From: Dokdonia donghaensis DSW-1
Lineage (GTDB): Bacteria > Bacteroidota > Bacteroidia > Flavobacteriales > Flavobacteriaceae
NCBI RefSeq assembly: GCF_001653755.1
Contig: NZ_CP015125.1
Coordinates: 866,001 to 930,000, forward strand
Direction: 5' to 3'
Length of the DNA stretch: 64,000 bases
The position numbers were made by a program, and so were the translations under genes. Shown here one piece after another: positions 17,732-25,609 of this stretch; position 1 is the first letter of the stretch, and each line of letters starts with the position of its first letter. The notes below the pieces were generated by a model, which was given only the letters and a program-made list of their open reading frames with translations, searched no databases and was not told the origin of the DNA.

Positions 17732-18748
17732 TTAAAAAGCAGATTTAAATTGCTCTAAGAAACGTGCATCGTTCTCACTAAGCATTCTAATGTCTGAGAT
17801 CTGGTGTAGTAATAGAGCAATACGATCTATACCCATACCAAATGCGAAGCCACTGTACTCTTTTGAGTCAATACCACAGTTTTCAAGTACATTAGGATCT
17901 ACCATACCACAGCCCATAATCTCAAGCCATCCGGTTCCTTTTGTCATTTTGTAATCTGTCTCTGTCTCAAGACCCCAGTATACGTCTACCTCTGCACTAG
18001 GCTCTGTAAATGGGAAGTATGATGGACGTAAACGTATTTTACTTTTTCCAAACATCTCTGTAGTGAAGTACTGCAGTGTCTGTTTAAGATCTGCAAATGA
18101 TACGTCTTTATCTATGTATAATCCTTCTACCTGGTGAAAGAAACAGTGTGAACGACCACTTATAGCCTCGTTACGATATACACGACCTGGAGAGATCGTA
18201 CGTATAGGTGGTTTGTTATTTTCCATATATCTCACCTGTACAGATGAGGTATGTGTGCGTAATAATACGTCTGGATCTGTTTGTATAAAGAAGGTATCCT
18301 GCATATCACGCGCTGGGTGATACTCAGGAAGATTTAAGGCAGTAAAGTTATGCCAGTCATCTTCTATTTCTGGACCTTCAGAAACGTTGAATCCTATGCG
18401 AGAAAAAATATCAATAATTTGATTTTTTACAATAGAGATAGGGTGGCGTGCTCCTATCTCGATAGGTTCACCTGGACGTGATAAATCTCCGGTAGCCGTT
18501 TCTTCTTCGGCGCCTTCTAGCTTTTCTTTAAGCTCGTTTACTTTTTCAAGAGCACTCGCTTTAAGGGTGTTAATTACCTGTCCATACTCGCGCTTCATCT
18601 CATTAGGCACATTGCGAAAATCTGCCATAAAATCATTAACAAGCCCCTTCTTTCCAGAATACTTAATTCTGAACGCCTCTACCTCTTCTAAAGTTTGGGC
18701 ATTAAAGGCCTTTACTTTTTCAATGTGTTCTTTGATTTTATCTAACAT
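17732..18748 (-). CDS. pheS: Phenylalanyl-tRNA synthetase alpha subunit
   Basis: Class II synthetase subunit charging tRNA-Phe; the beta subunit gene is not in this window. The N-terminal coiled-coil arm (1-90) is followed by the catalytic core. This includes HPISIVKNQIIDIFSRIGF, the motif 2 region GRVYRNEAISGRSHCFFHQVEGLYID, and the motif 3 region AFGMGIDRIALLLHQISDIR near the C-terminus. 338 aa, full length. Confidence 0.97.
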   Translation of the reverse strand: MLDKIKEHIEKVKAFNAQTLEEVEAFRIKYSGKKGLVNDFMADFRNVPNEMKREYGQVINTLKASALEKVNELKEKLEGAEEETATGDLSRPGEPIEIGARHPISIVKNQIIDIFSRIGFNVSEGPEIEDDWHNFTALNLPEYHPARDMQDTFFIQTDPDVLLRTHTSSVQVRYMENNKPPIRTISPGRVYRNEAISGRSHCFFHQVEGLYIDKDVSFADLKQTLQYFTTEMFGKSKIRLRPSYFPFTEPSAEVDVYWGLETETDYKMTKGTGWLEIMGCGMVDPNVLENCGIDSKEYSGFAFGMGIDRIALLLHQISDIRMLSENDARFLEQFKSAF

Positions 18749-18780
18749 AATGGATGATTTTACCCTCTAAAAGGAAAGCG

Positions 18781-18788
18781 CAAATTTA
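18781..18788 (-). promoter_or_regulatory. -7 promoter box for pheS
   Basis: Minus strand TAAATTTG fits TAnnTTTG, about 33 bases before the pheS start. Confidence 0.45.
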
Positions 18789-18868
18789 AGAATAAAATTG
18801 GGGTGTAGCCTTAAAAAGAGCGTGCGAAAATATACACCTAGAAAATCTAAGTTTAGTACTATTAAGAT

Positions 18869-19231
18869 TTAAGAAATAAGACCTTTTTCTAAAAAGTACT
18901 GCACGATGGCATCCTTCATAAGGATCTGTTGCTCACCAGCTTTAAGTGATGGTAAGGCTTCTAGTACTTTGTAATGTGGCCATCCATCTGGATCATCATA
19001 ATCGTACTGGTAGTATCCAAAAGGTTCTAGTAAACGGCATATGGCTATATGCATCAAGTTCATCTTTTCATCCTTCTTAAAGGTTTTATCTAGTTGCCCT
19101 AGCTCTTGTATACCTATGAGATATATAATGCTGTCTAGATCCATCGCTCCCGTATCTCCCTCTGCAAAGCGGTCGGCTAGTTTTTGTACTACCGCTTCAT
19201 ATCTCTCTTTAAGTTGCTCGTCTCTTGCCAT
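18869..19231 (-). CDS. Conserved flavobacterial protein of unknown function
   Basis: 120 aa, acidic and predominantly helical (MARDEQLKERYEAVVQKLADRF..., then DSIIYLIGIQELGQLDKTFKKDEKMNLMHIA), with an aromatic-rich stretch FGYYQYDYDDPDGWPHYK. No signal peptide. A TATCTTTG promoter box sits about 100 bases upstream. Divergent from cvpA. I do not recognise a domain. Confidence 0.72.
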   Translation of the reverse strand: MARDEQLKERYEAVVQKLADRFAEGDTGAMDLDSIIYLIGIQELGQLDKTFKKDEKMNLMHIAICRLLEPFGYYQYDYDDPDGWPHYKVLEALPSLKAGEQQILMKDAIVQYFLEKGLIS

Positions 19232-19334
19232 AAATGTGCATCATCGGGAGTTTGGTCCCGCAGTTGTGATCCTATTTTATTAAGAAAATATAGATGGGTC
19301 TTACAAGTTAAGATATCCATCAAGTGTAAGATAA

Positions 19335-19342
19335 CAAAGATA
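19335..19342 (-). promoter_or_regulatory. -7 promoter box for the 18869 gene
   Basis: Minus strand TATCTTTG. The nearest -33-like TTG is 24 bases further upstream, slightly long. Confidence 0.35.
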
Positions 19343-19410
19343 CAATGCGTAGGTGAGCTACTTGCACAATATCAAAATTCATTAATCTGTAAAAAACTTA
19401 TCTTAGCGAT

Positions 19411-19965
19411 ATGAACACAATAGATATCGTTTTTGGGATCATTTTGATTCTAGGCTTAGTACAAGGTATACGTAAAGGTTTTTTTGTAGAGCTTGCCTCA
19501 CTGGTAGGTCTTATTGCAGGTATTTATGGAGCTATACATTTCTCATATTATGTGGCAGACTGGCTTGTTGAGAAAACGGCGTGGGGAGAGCAAATTATAA
19601 AGCTTACCTCATTTGCAATAACATTTGTAATTATTGTTTTGGTTGTTTCGCTCGCCGGAAAACTGCTTACTAAAGTTGCAAATTTTGCAATGCTAGGTAT
19701 TGTAAATAAGCTACTAGGCGCTGCATTTGCGGTTATAAAATTTGCCTTTTTACTAAGTGTGGTTCTTATGTTTATAGATGCAGCAGACCGCCAGATAAGC
19801 CTCATAGGTGATGATAATAAAGAAGAGTCTATTTTATATCCTATCGTACAGCCACTTGCTCCTGCACTACTTCCTGCAATTATAAAAACTGCCAAAGACG
19901 AGGATATCTATAACCCAGATAAAGAAAAAGAGCCGACTGAAACAGACGACTCTTCTAGTATTTAG
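19411..19965 (+). CDS. cvpA: CvpA family inner-membrane protein
   Basis: 184 aa with four hydrophobic helices and the CvpA N-terminal pattern IDIVFGIILILGLVQGIRKGFF. The C-terminal tail is acidic (KEKEPTETDDSSS). The family is named for colicin V production but its general role is membrane or envelope related and poorly defined. Convergent with the SulP gene, palindrome between. Confidence 0.9.
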   Translation: MNTIDIVFGIILILGLVQGIRKGFFVELASLVGLIAGIYGAIHFSYYVADWLVEKTAWGEQIIKLTSFAITFVIIVLVVSLAGKLLTKVANFAMLGIVNKLLGAAFAVIKFAFLLSVVLMFIDAADRQISLIGDDNKEESILYPIVQPLAPALLPAIIKTAKDEDIYNPDKEKEPTETDDSSSI

Positions 19966-19980
19966 TAATGTTGATAGTTA

Positions 19981-19996
19981 CGCTTTCGCGAAAGCG
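19981..19996. repeat. 16-bp palindrome, copy 8 (between convergent genes, exact)
   Basis: Exact copy flanked by TTA and TAA, in the 54-base gap between cvpA and the convergent SulP gene. Confidence 0.95.
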
Positions 19997-20019
19997 TAAT
20001 TACACCCTACATCATCTAT

Positions 20020-21897
20020 TTAATATCTATCCTTTACTTGTTTATTAAGAGAATTGATACACTCTTCAAAAGTGTCGTAAACCTCTGTTTCTGGTATTAA
20101 CTCAGGGATGATCTTAATACGTTCTAGCATATATTTAGGCTGTTTTCTAAGGCCTACAATATGCACATTAATTCCGCCTTGATTAAGTTGGAGAATCGTG
20201 TCTTCTATCGCATATACACCAGACTGATCTACATAAGGTACACGCCCCATACGCAAGATAACATCTGATGCCGTTGCAGGAATTTGCTTAGTAAGTGCAG
20301 AAAAGTCACTCGTATACCCAAAGAATAACGGCCCACGAAGGTGCTTTATAAATACCTCCTCCTTGAGATGATCTGGAAAAATAAGTTCATCACTCCATAA
20401 AACCTTATTTTTTTCGGCGGCGCGTAGGTCAAAAACTTTAGACTGTCTAGCGGTGAAGTCCCCCATCTTTTTCATAAACATAAGACACGATAACACAAGA
20501 CCAATTCCTACTGCAGCCACTAGGTCCCACACTACAGATAGCACAAGCACCACAAGCATTATAATTACCTCAGAACTTAGTTTAATAGGTCCCATCTTTA
20601 AATCCTTAGGAAGGTTAGGGATGGCTTTAAGACCTTTGTAATCCATCACTCCTATACCTACGGTGATAAGTATACCAGCAAGTACTGCTGCTGGTATTTG
20701 TGACGCGATAGGGCCTAGGGCTAGGAGTATAAAAAGGAGTAATACACCAGCAATCATTCCTGACAACTTGGTCTTACCACCAGAGTTAATATTTACAACG
20801 GTACGTATAGTTGCTCCAGCTCCAGGAATTCCACCAAAGAAAGAAGCGATGGTGTTTCCTATACCTTGGCCTATAAGTTCTTTGTTAGGCTTATGTTTAG
20901 TCTTCGTCATATTATCTGCCACAACAGAGGTAAGCAGCGAATCTATTGCCCCAAGAAACGAAAGCGACAGTGCCGTGAGTATATATGGGGATATGATGCT
21001 AAACTTAAAATCTGTTATGATAGAAAGCTTAGGTACCGGAAACCCACTTGGGATTTCTTGAATTGCTCGGTATTCAAAAGGAGCAACATATGCTACTCCA
21101 GACACTACGAGCAGAGCGACAAGCGTACTAGGTACAACGGTTGTTATGCGTTTAAAGCCATAAATAATAAAAATCGTGGCAAGCGCAAGGGCAAGCTCTA
21201 TCCAGTTTATGTTTTGCAAGGCGCGTCCCATTACTTTAAAAGTACCTACTACCCCAGAAGAAGATGCTTTTGCAAGAGTTACGGCCTCCTTGTAAATGTC
21301 TGTATCGTCTGTAAGTTTTGCTCTGCGTATGGTTTCTTCAAAGTTTTCTAAAACCAGAAGACCTTCACCTGCTTCGTCTTGTAAAATCTTATCGAGCACA
21401 ATTTCTTGCGCCTGTGGCTTAAAACTATCTACATAACTTTCATCTTGATTGGGATAATACCCCACAGCTGGTAAAAGTTGCGTGATAAGAATCATCACAC
21501 CTATAGCGGTCATAAATCCAGATACAACGGGGTAGGGGATGTATTTTATGTATTTACCTATGCCCATTACTCCTAGTACAATCTGGAAGAGACCTGCAAG
21601 TAAAAATACGGTGAGTATGGCCGGTAAGGCCTTATCTACATCGCCATCAAAGGTTGCAATAATACCCGCGATAACCACCATACTCACCGCTGTCATAGGA
21701 GCTGTTGGTCCCGAAATTTGAGTAGGAGTTCCTCCAAAGAGTGCAGCAAAAAATGCTATAAAAATAGCACCATATAATCCGGCGCTTGGTCCCAGACCAG
21801 AAGATACTCCAAAGGCGAGTGCTAGTGGTAAGGCTACAATACCTGCTGTAATTCCTCCAAAGGCATCGCCTTTAAGGTGTTTAAAGAAGTTTTTCAT
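20020..21897 (-). CDS. SulP-family anion transporter with STAS domain
   Basis: 625-aa permease of the SLC26/SulP family (sulfate, bicarbonate or other anions). The N-terminal membrane domain starts with GDAFGGITAGIVALPLALAFGVSSGLGP, the family signature, and includes SGPTAPMTAV. The STAS domain occupies about 505-610 (MGRVPYVDQSGVYAIEDTILQL). An unusually large soluble insertion sits at about 155-215. A terminator separates it from the carbonic anhydrase upstream, so it is probably transcribed on its own. Substrate uncertain; bicarbonate is suggested by the neighbourhood only. Confidence 0.9.
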   Translation of the reverse strand: MKNFFKHLKGDAFGGITAGIVALPLALAFGVSSGLGPSAGLYGAIFIAFFAALFGGTPTQISGPTAPMTAVSMVVIAGIIATFDGDVDKALPAILTVFLLAGLFQIVLGVMGIGKYIKYIPYPVVSGFMTAIGVMILITQLLPAVGYYPNQDESYVDSFKPQAQEIVLDKILQDEAGEGLLVLENFEETIRRAKLTDDTDIYKEAVTLAKASSSGVVGTFKVMGRALQNINWIELALALATIFIIYGFKRITTVVPSTLVALLVVSGVAYVAPFEYRAIQEIPSGFPVPKLSIITDFKFSIISPYILTALSLSFLGAIDSLLTSVVADNMTKTKHKPNKELIGQGIGNTIASFFGGIPGAGATIRTVVNINSGGKTKLSGMIAGVLLLFILLALGPIASQIPAAVLAGILITVGIGVMDYKGLKAIPNLPKDLKMGPIKLSSEVIIMLVVLVLSVVWDLVAAVGIGLVLSCLMFMKKMGDFTARQSKVFDLRAAEKNKVLWSDELIFPDHLKEEVFIKHLRGPLFFGYTSDFSALTKQIPATASDVILRMGRVPYVDQSGVYAIEDTILQLNQGGINVHIVGLRKQPKYMLERIKIIPELIPETEVYDTFEECINSLNKQVKDRY

Positions 21898-21940
21898 AAT
21901 GGTTAGGTTGGTGTCAAGTTAGAAAGTTAATTCTTTGCAT

Positions 21941-21974
21941 AAAAATAGGGTGGCTTCTTAACGGAACCACCCTA
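21941..21974 (-). terminator. Rho-independent terminator of the carbonic anhydrase transcript
   Basis: On the minus strand TAGGGTGG and CCACCCTA arms, extended by TTC/GAA, are followed by TTTTT. It lies between the carbonic anhydrase and the 625-aa SulP gene. Confidence 0.8.
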
Positions 21975-22021
21975 CTAATTTAACATTTTAGTTTGTATGA
22001 AGCGTATACTGTTGTGAGTTA

Positions 22022-22037
22022 CGCTTTCGCGAAAGCG
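22022..22037. repeat. 16-bp palindrome, copy 9 (after carbonic anhydrase, exact)
   Basis: Exact copy 6 bases beyond the carbonic anhydrase stop and before its terminator, hence probably transcribed. Confidence 0.95.
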
Positions 22038-22043
22038 GTTTTA

Positions 22044-22670
22044 CTATACAAATGTTACTTCACCATTTGAAATGTCATAAACACCTCCTACTATCTTGAT
22101 GTCACCATCTTTTTCCATTTCGGTAAGTAGTGGGCTATCTGCGCGCATTTTTTCTATCGTTAAGTGTACATTTTTTGTAACAACGTCGTTTACAAATGTC
22201 TTGTTTGCACTAGTACGGTCTGCAGCATTCATAGGCTCCTCTACTGCGTGTACCGCTGGGCGTATTTTTGATAGTAATGCGGTGATGTTACCTAGTTGTA
22301 CATCGTCACAAGCACCTTTTACGGCACCACACATCGTGTGGCCTAATACCACGACTAGTTTTGACCCAGCAACTTTACACCCGTACTCAATACTACCTAG
22401 TACGTCTTCGTTTACGATGTTACCCGCTACACGTGCGCTAAAGATATCACCTATACCTTGATCAAAAACAATCTCTGCCGGTACGCGAGAATCTATACAG
22501 CTTAGTACTACAGAGTGTGGCCATTGTCCACCAGTAGTATCTTTTACTTGATCTAGTAGGTTTCTATCTGCTGCCTTTGCAGCAACAAATCTTTTATTTC
22601 CTTCTTTTAAAATATCTAATGCACCCTGAGGTGTCGTAGCGTCTTGTATAGCTTTATTAAATGTTTTCAT
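22044..22670 (-). CDS. Beta-class carbonic anhydrase
   Basis: Zinc enzyme interconverting CO2 and bicarbonate. Ligands and the Asp-Arg dyad are all present: Cys58, Asp60 and Arg62 in SCIDSRVPAE, then His111 and Cys114 in GHTMCGAVKGA. 208 aa, no signal peptide, so cytoplasmic. It lies 44 bases downstream of the 525-aa SulP gene on the same strand, and is probably co-transcribed with it. Confidence 0.95.
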   Translation of the reverse strand: MKTFNKAIQDATTPQGALDILKEGNKRFVAAKAADRNLLDQVKDTTGGQWPHSVVLSCIDSRVPAEIVFDQGIGDIFSARVAGNIVNEDVLGSIEYGCKVAGSKLVVVLGHTMCGAVKGACDDVQLGNITALLSKIRPAVHAVEEPMNAADRTSANKTFVNDVVTKNVHLTIEKMRADSPLLTEMEKDGDIKIVGGVYDISNGEVTFV

Positions 22671-22685
22671 AATAGTGTGTTGTAT

Positions 22686-22701
22686 ATCACAAAAATGTGA
22701 T
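22686..22701. promoter_or_regulatory. Inverted repeat between SulP and carbonic anhydrase genes
   Basis: ATCACA and TGTGAT arms around AAAA, 15 bases before the carbonic anhydrase ATG. Could be an operator or an intercistronic hairpin. Confidence 0.35.
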
Positions 22702-22714
22702 CATTAATATTTTG

Positions 22715-24292
22715 TTATGCTGTTTTAGGTCTTAGTTTAAAGAACTCAATATAACTAGGTGGGTTCTCTACGATACCACGTTCTGAGATAAGCTTGATAT
22801 TGATGTTTCGGCTCTTTGCTTTAAGAGCAAAATCTTCTAGTATCTCTATAATATCGTTATCTAAGAATCTTGTTTTACGTACATCTAGTTCAAGGTAAGA
22901 GTTTTCTGGAAGGTTGTCAAGCTCCTTTAAGATGGCTCCTTTGTTAAAGAAAGTAACCTCCTCGGCAAGGGTCATTTTCATTCTTTGAGAACCGTTACTT
23001 ATATCTTCTTTGTTTAAGAAGTGCGAGTTCTTGTAACTCTTGTAAAGTACTACTACGATACCTACGGCAAGACCAAGTCCTATACCCCATAAAAGATCGA
23101 TAAAGAAAATACCAACTACGGTTACAATAAATGGTACAAATTGTTTCCATCCTGCATTCCACATTGCTTTAAAAGTAGCTGGTTTTGCAAGTTTATAACC
23201 TACAATAAGTAATATAGCCGCAAGTACAGAGAGAGGAATTTTGTTAAGTAAAGTAGGGATTAGAATCACAGAGATTAATAATAAGAAACCGTGTATGATG
23301 GCAGACATCTTTGTCTTACCACCAGACTGTATATTTGCAGATGATCTTACGATTACTTGTGTCACTGGTAGTCCTCCTATCATACCAGATAAAATGTTAC
23401 CTGTACCTTGAGCAAGTAACTCTCTATTAGTAGGTGTTACTCTTTTTTGTGGATCTAGTTTATCTGTTGCTTCTACACATAGAAGTGTCTCAAGACTCGC
23501 AACAAGTGCTATAGTAAATGCTGTTACCCATATGGCTGGGTTTGTTATTGCGCCAAAGTTTGGAAAAGCAAATTGCCCTATAAAGCTGTCTACACTATCT
23601 GGTACAGGGACACTTACTAAGTGCTCTGCACTAATGGCATAATCTGTTCCCATTGTGCTTACATAATAGATGATCCCAACGGCTACGGCAACGAGAGGTC
23701 CTTGTACTAGCTGGAAAAACTTTCCTTTTTTAGAAAGCACGTTGCTCCATAAAATAAGAATAGCGAGTGCAATAACTCCTATAAGTGTAGCTCCTATACT
23801 TATAGAGCCTGCGATGTTTCCTAGTTCAGATAAGGTATTTTCTCCATCCATTTGCGAGAAAGCAAAGTCTCCCTCAGGATTTGCATCATACCCAAAAAAG
23901 TGAGGAATTTGCTTGAAAATAATAATAATACCTATACCTGTAAGCATTCCCTTAATTACAGAAGACGGAAAGTAATAGCCAATAATCCCTGCTTTTAAGA
24001 ATCCAAAAACAAGCTGTATTACACCTCCTAATACTACGGCTACCAAGAAGTTTTCATAACCTCCTAGAGCGCCAATAGCAGTAAGTACAATGGCAGCCAG
24101 CCCTGCTGCAGGACCACTTACACCTATTTGAGAGCCACTCAAGGCTCCTACTACAATACCTCCTATAATACCGGCTATAAGACCAGAAAATAGTGGTGCG
24201 CCACTGGCAAGTGCAATACCAAGACATAATGGTAAAGCAACAAAAAATACAACGACACTAGCGGGTAAGTCGTTTTTTAAATATTTGAACAT
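22715..24292 (-). CDS. SulP-family transporter, probable bicarbonate (BicA-like) permease
   Basis: 525 aa. The membrane domain starts LKNDLPASVVVFFVALPLCLGIALASGAP and contains SGPAAGLAAIVLTAIGALGG. A short STAS-like C-terminal region follows (NSYLELDVRKTRFLDNDIIEILEDFA). It belongs to the SulP branch often encoded next to beta-carbonic anhydrases in marine Bacteroidetes. That coupling suggests bicarbonate uptake feeding anaplerotic carboxylation, but the ion is inferred. Confidence 0.88.
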   Translation of the reverse strand: MFKYLKNDLPASVVVFFVALPLCLGIALASGAPLFSGLIAGIIGGIVVGALSGSQIGVSGPAAGLAAIVLTAIGALGGYENFLVAVVLGGVIQLVFGFLKAGIIGYYFPSSVIKGMLTGIGIIIIFKQIPHFFGYDANPEGDFAFSQMDGENTLSELGNIAGSISIGATLIGVIALAILILWSNVLSKKGKFFQLVQGPLVAVAVGIIYYVSTMGTDYAISAEHLVSVPVPDSVDSFIGQFAFPNFGAITNPAIWVTAFTIALVASLETLLCVEATDKLDPQKRVTPTNRELLAQGTGNILSGMIGGLPVTQVIVRSSANIQSGGKTKMSAIIHGFLLLISVILIPTLLNKIPLSVLAAILLIVGYKLAKPATFKAMWNAGWKQFVPFIVTVVGIFFIDLLWGIGLGLAVGIVVVLYKSYKNSHFLNKEDISNGSQRMKMTLAEEVTFFNKGAILKELDNLPENSYLELDVRKTRFLDNDIIEILEDFALKAKSRNINIKLISERGIVENPPSYIEFFKLRPKTA

Positions 24293-24350
24293 AATTAATA
24301 AGATAATACCCCTCCATAGTTGGACAAGGCGATGATTTAAAAAGTAATAA

Positions 24351-24366
24351 CGCTTTCGCGAAAAGA
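24351..24366. repeat. 16-bp palindrome, copy 10 (upstream of SulP gene, degenerate right arm)
   Basis: CGCTTTCGCGAAA is intact; the last three bases read AGA. Located 58 bases upstream of the SulP start. Confidence 0.75.
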
Positions 24367-24412
24367 GTAATGGGTGACATTAACACAAAGTACTCAAAAG
24401 ATGAAGTAATCT

Positions 24413-24706
24413 TTATACGTAATCTGGTGGAGGAGAGCTCACATCTTTAATGTGGCCGTAAGAACTGTCTAGATAGCAATAAAAAGCGAGTACAGGATCA
24501 TCTGTACGTATAATAGAAAAACTGAGATCGTCTGTGAGGAACTTTTCATATTCTTCTAGCTCCTTTTTAGACTCACTTTGTTCCTCTTCGATATCTTGAA
24601 CAATCTCAATAGAGCTGTCTGATTCAAAGAGTGCTATAAATGATGGTCCTACTATAGAGAAGGACATCATAAAGGCGAGTGCATATAAAGAGATTGCCTT
24701 AAACAA
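24413..24706 (-). CDS. Small membrane-anchored or secreted protein, unknown function
   Basis: 97 aa: a hydrophobic N-terminal helix (about 4-28), an acidic coil-like region rich in E and S (30-55), and a C-terminal tail ending SSPPPDYV. Looks like an anchored periplasmic or exported small protein. No family assignment. It lies between batE and the SulP gene on the same strand, with gaps over 100 bases on both sides. Confidence 0.6.
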   Translation of the reverse strand: MFKAISLYALAFMMSFSIVGPSFIALFESDSSIEIVQDIEEEQSESKKELEEYEKFLTDDLSFSIIRTDDPVLAFYCYLDSSYGHIKDVSSPPPDYV

Positions 24707-24843
24707 TGGTTGTTTTTTTAATTAGTAATAAAACTAGCAATAATTGTGATAACGTGCTTTGTTTTAAAAAAAATAAATAGAATTAATGTAGACTTGCTAT
24801 AAGTTACTTATAATACCTAGAATAACAAAAGTAGAACAAATTA

Positions 24844-25608
24844 CTACAACGCTCTTACATCTGTCGTAGGAATCCAGCCGGTTTTACCATCTGCTAGTTT
24901 TATCTTGTTCCAGTTATCTACTGTTTCAAGAATCATCACCTTAGTTCCTTCGTGTAGTATAAAGGCTTGTGTGCTTTTTAAATTAGGCTCGCTCTTTACT
25001 TCAGAAGTTGCAGCAAATACGATAGCTGGGTTGTCTTTAGAAATTTTCGCGAAAGCGTTATAAGAAAACACAAGTGATAAGATTGCAAGAAGTAAACTGG
25101 TCACAGAACTTACAAAAAACAAACGTTTCTTACCAGAGGCTACAGAAAAGTAGTAGCTTATAAATAGTATTACAAATAAGAATACAAATGCGACTGTGGC
25201 ATATGCCCAGCCGTCTGTAGTCATAATATTAAGAATGTTGTTAAACCATTTTTGAAGTGTGTTTTCTGGTAATGGCGTTATGGCATCTATCTTCATTTTA
25301 TCTGCAAATGAAGCATTGTTTTTTATATCACTATCTGCTGGAGCAAGTTGCTTTGCTTTCTCGTAATAGTAAATACTAGGCGCTACATTATTAAGTTTAA
25401 AGTGTGCGTTTGCTAGGTTATAGTATACGGCAGCGCTTTCTTGATTGCTGTCTAGTATCTTTTTATAATCATCTATAGCTTCTTGATACCTGCCCTCTGC
25501 ATAGTGTGCATTTGCAGTTTCAAAATATTGCTCTGGAGTTTGAGCTATAACAGGTGTAACTGCAAGCATAAGTACAGTTACCGCGATGTATGTGATCAGG
25601 TCTCTCAT
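24844..25608 (-). CDS. batE: BatE: TPR and SH3-like aerotolerance protein
   Basis: 254 aa: signal peptide (1-22), TPR repeats (about 24-95), two hydrophobic helices (about 132-155 and 164-185) and a C-terminal bacterial SH3 domain (ILHEGTKVMILETVDNWNKIKLADGKTGWIP). This is the BatE architecture of the Bacteroides aerotolerance operon. A degenerate palindrome puts AFAK directly after the second membrane helix. Last gene of the operon, two bases after batD. Confidence 0.9.
   Translation of the reverse strand: MRDLITYIAVTVLMLAVTPVIAQTPEQYFETANAHYAEGRYQEAIDDYKKILDSNQESAAVYYNLANAHFKLNNVAPSIYYYEKAKQLAPADSDIKNNASFADKMKIDAITPLPENTLQKWFNNILNIMTTDGWAYATVAFVFLFVILFISYYFSVASGKKRLFFVSSVTSLLLAILSLVFSYNAFAKISKDNPAIVFAATSEVKSEPNLKSTQAFILHEGTKVMILETVDNWNKIKLADGKTGWIPTTDVRAL
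25042..25057. repeat. 16-bp palindrome, copy 11 (inside batE, degenerate)
   Basis: Core and one arm intact, three mismatches in the other arm. Read on the minus strand as N-AFAK-I. Confidence 0.75.
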
Positions 25609-25609
25609 C

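Noticed and set aside
20453..21351. Plus-strand open frames inside the SulP gene
   Set aside because: Antisense shadows of a well-conserved transporter; no promoter or signal.
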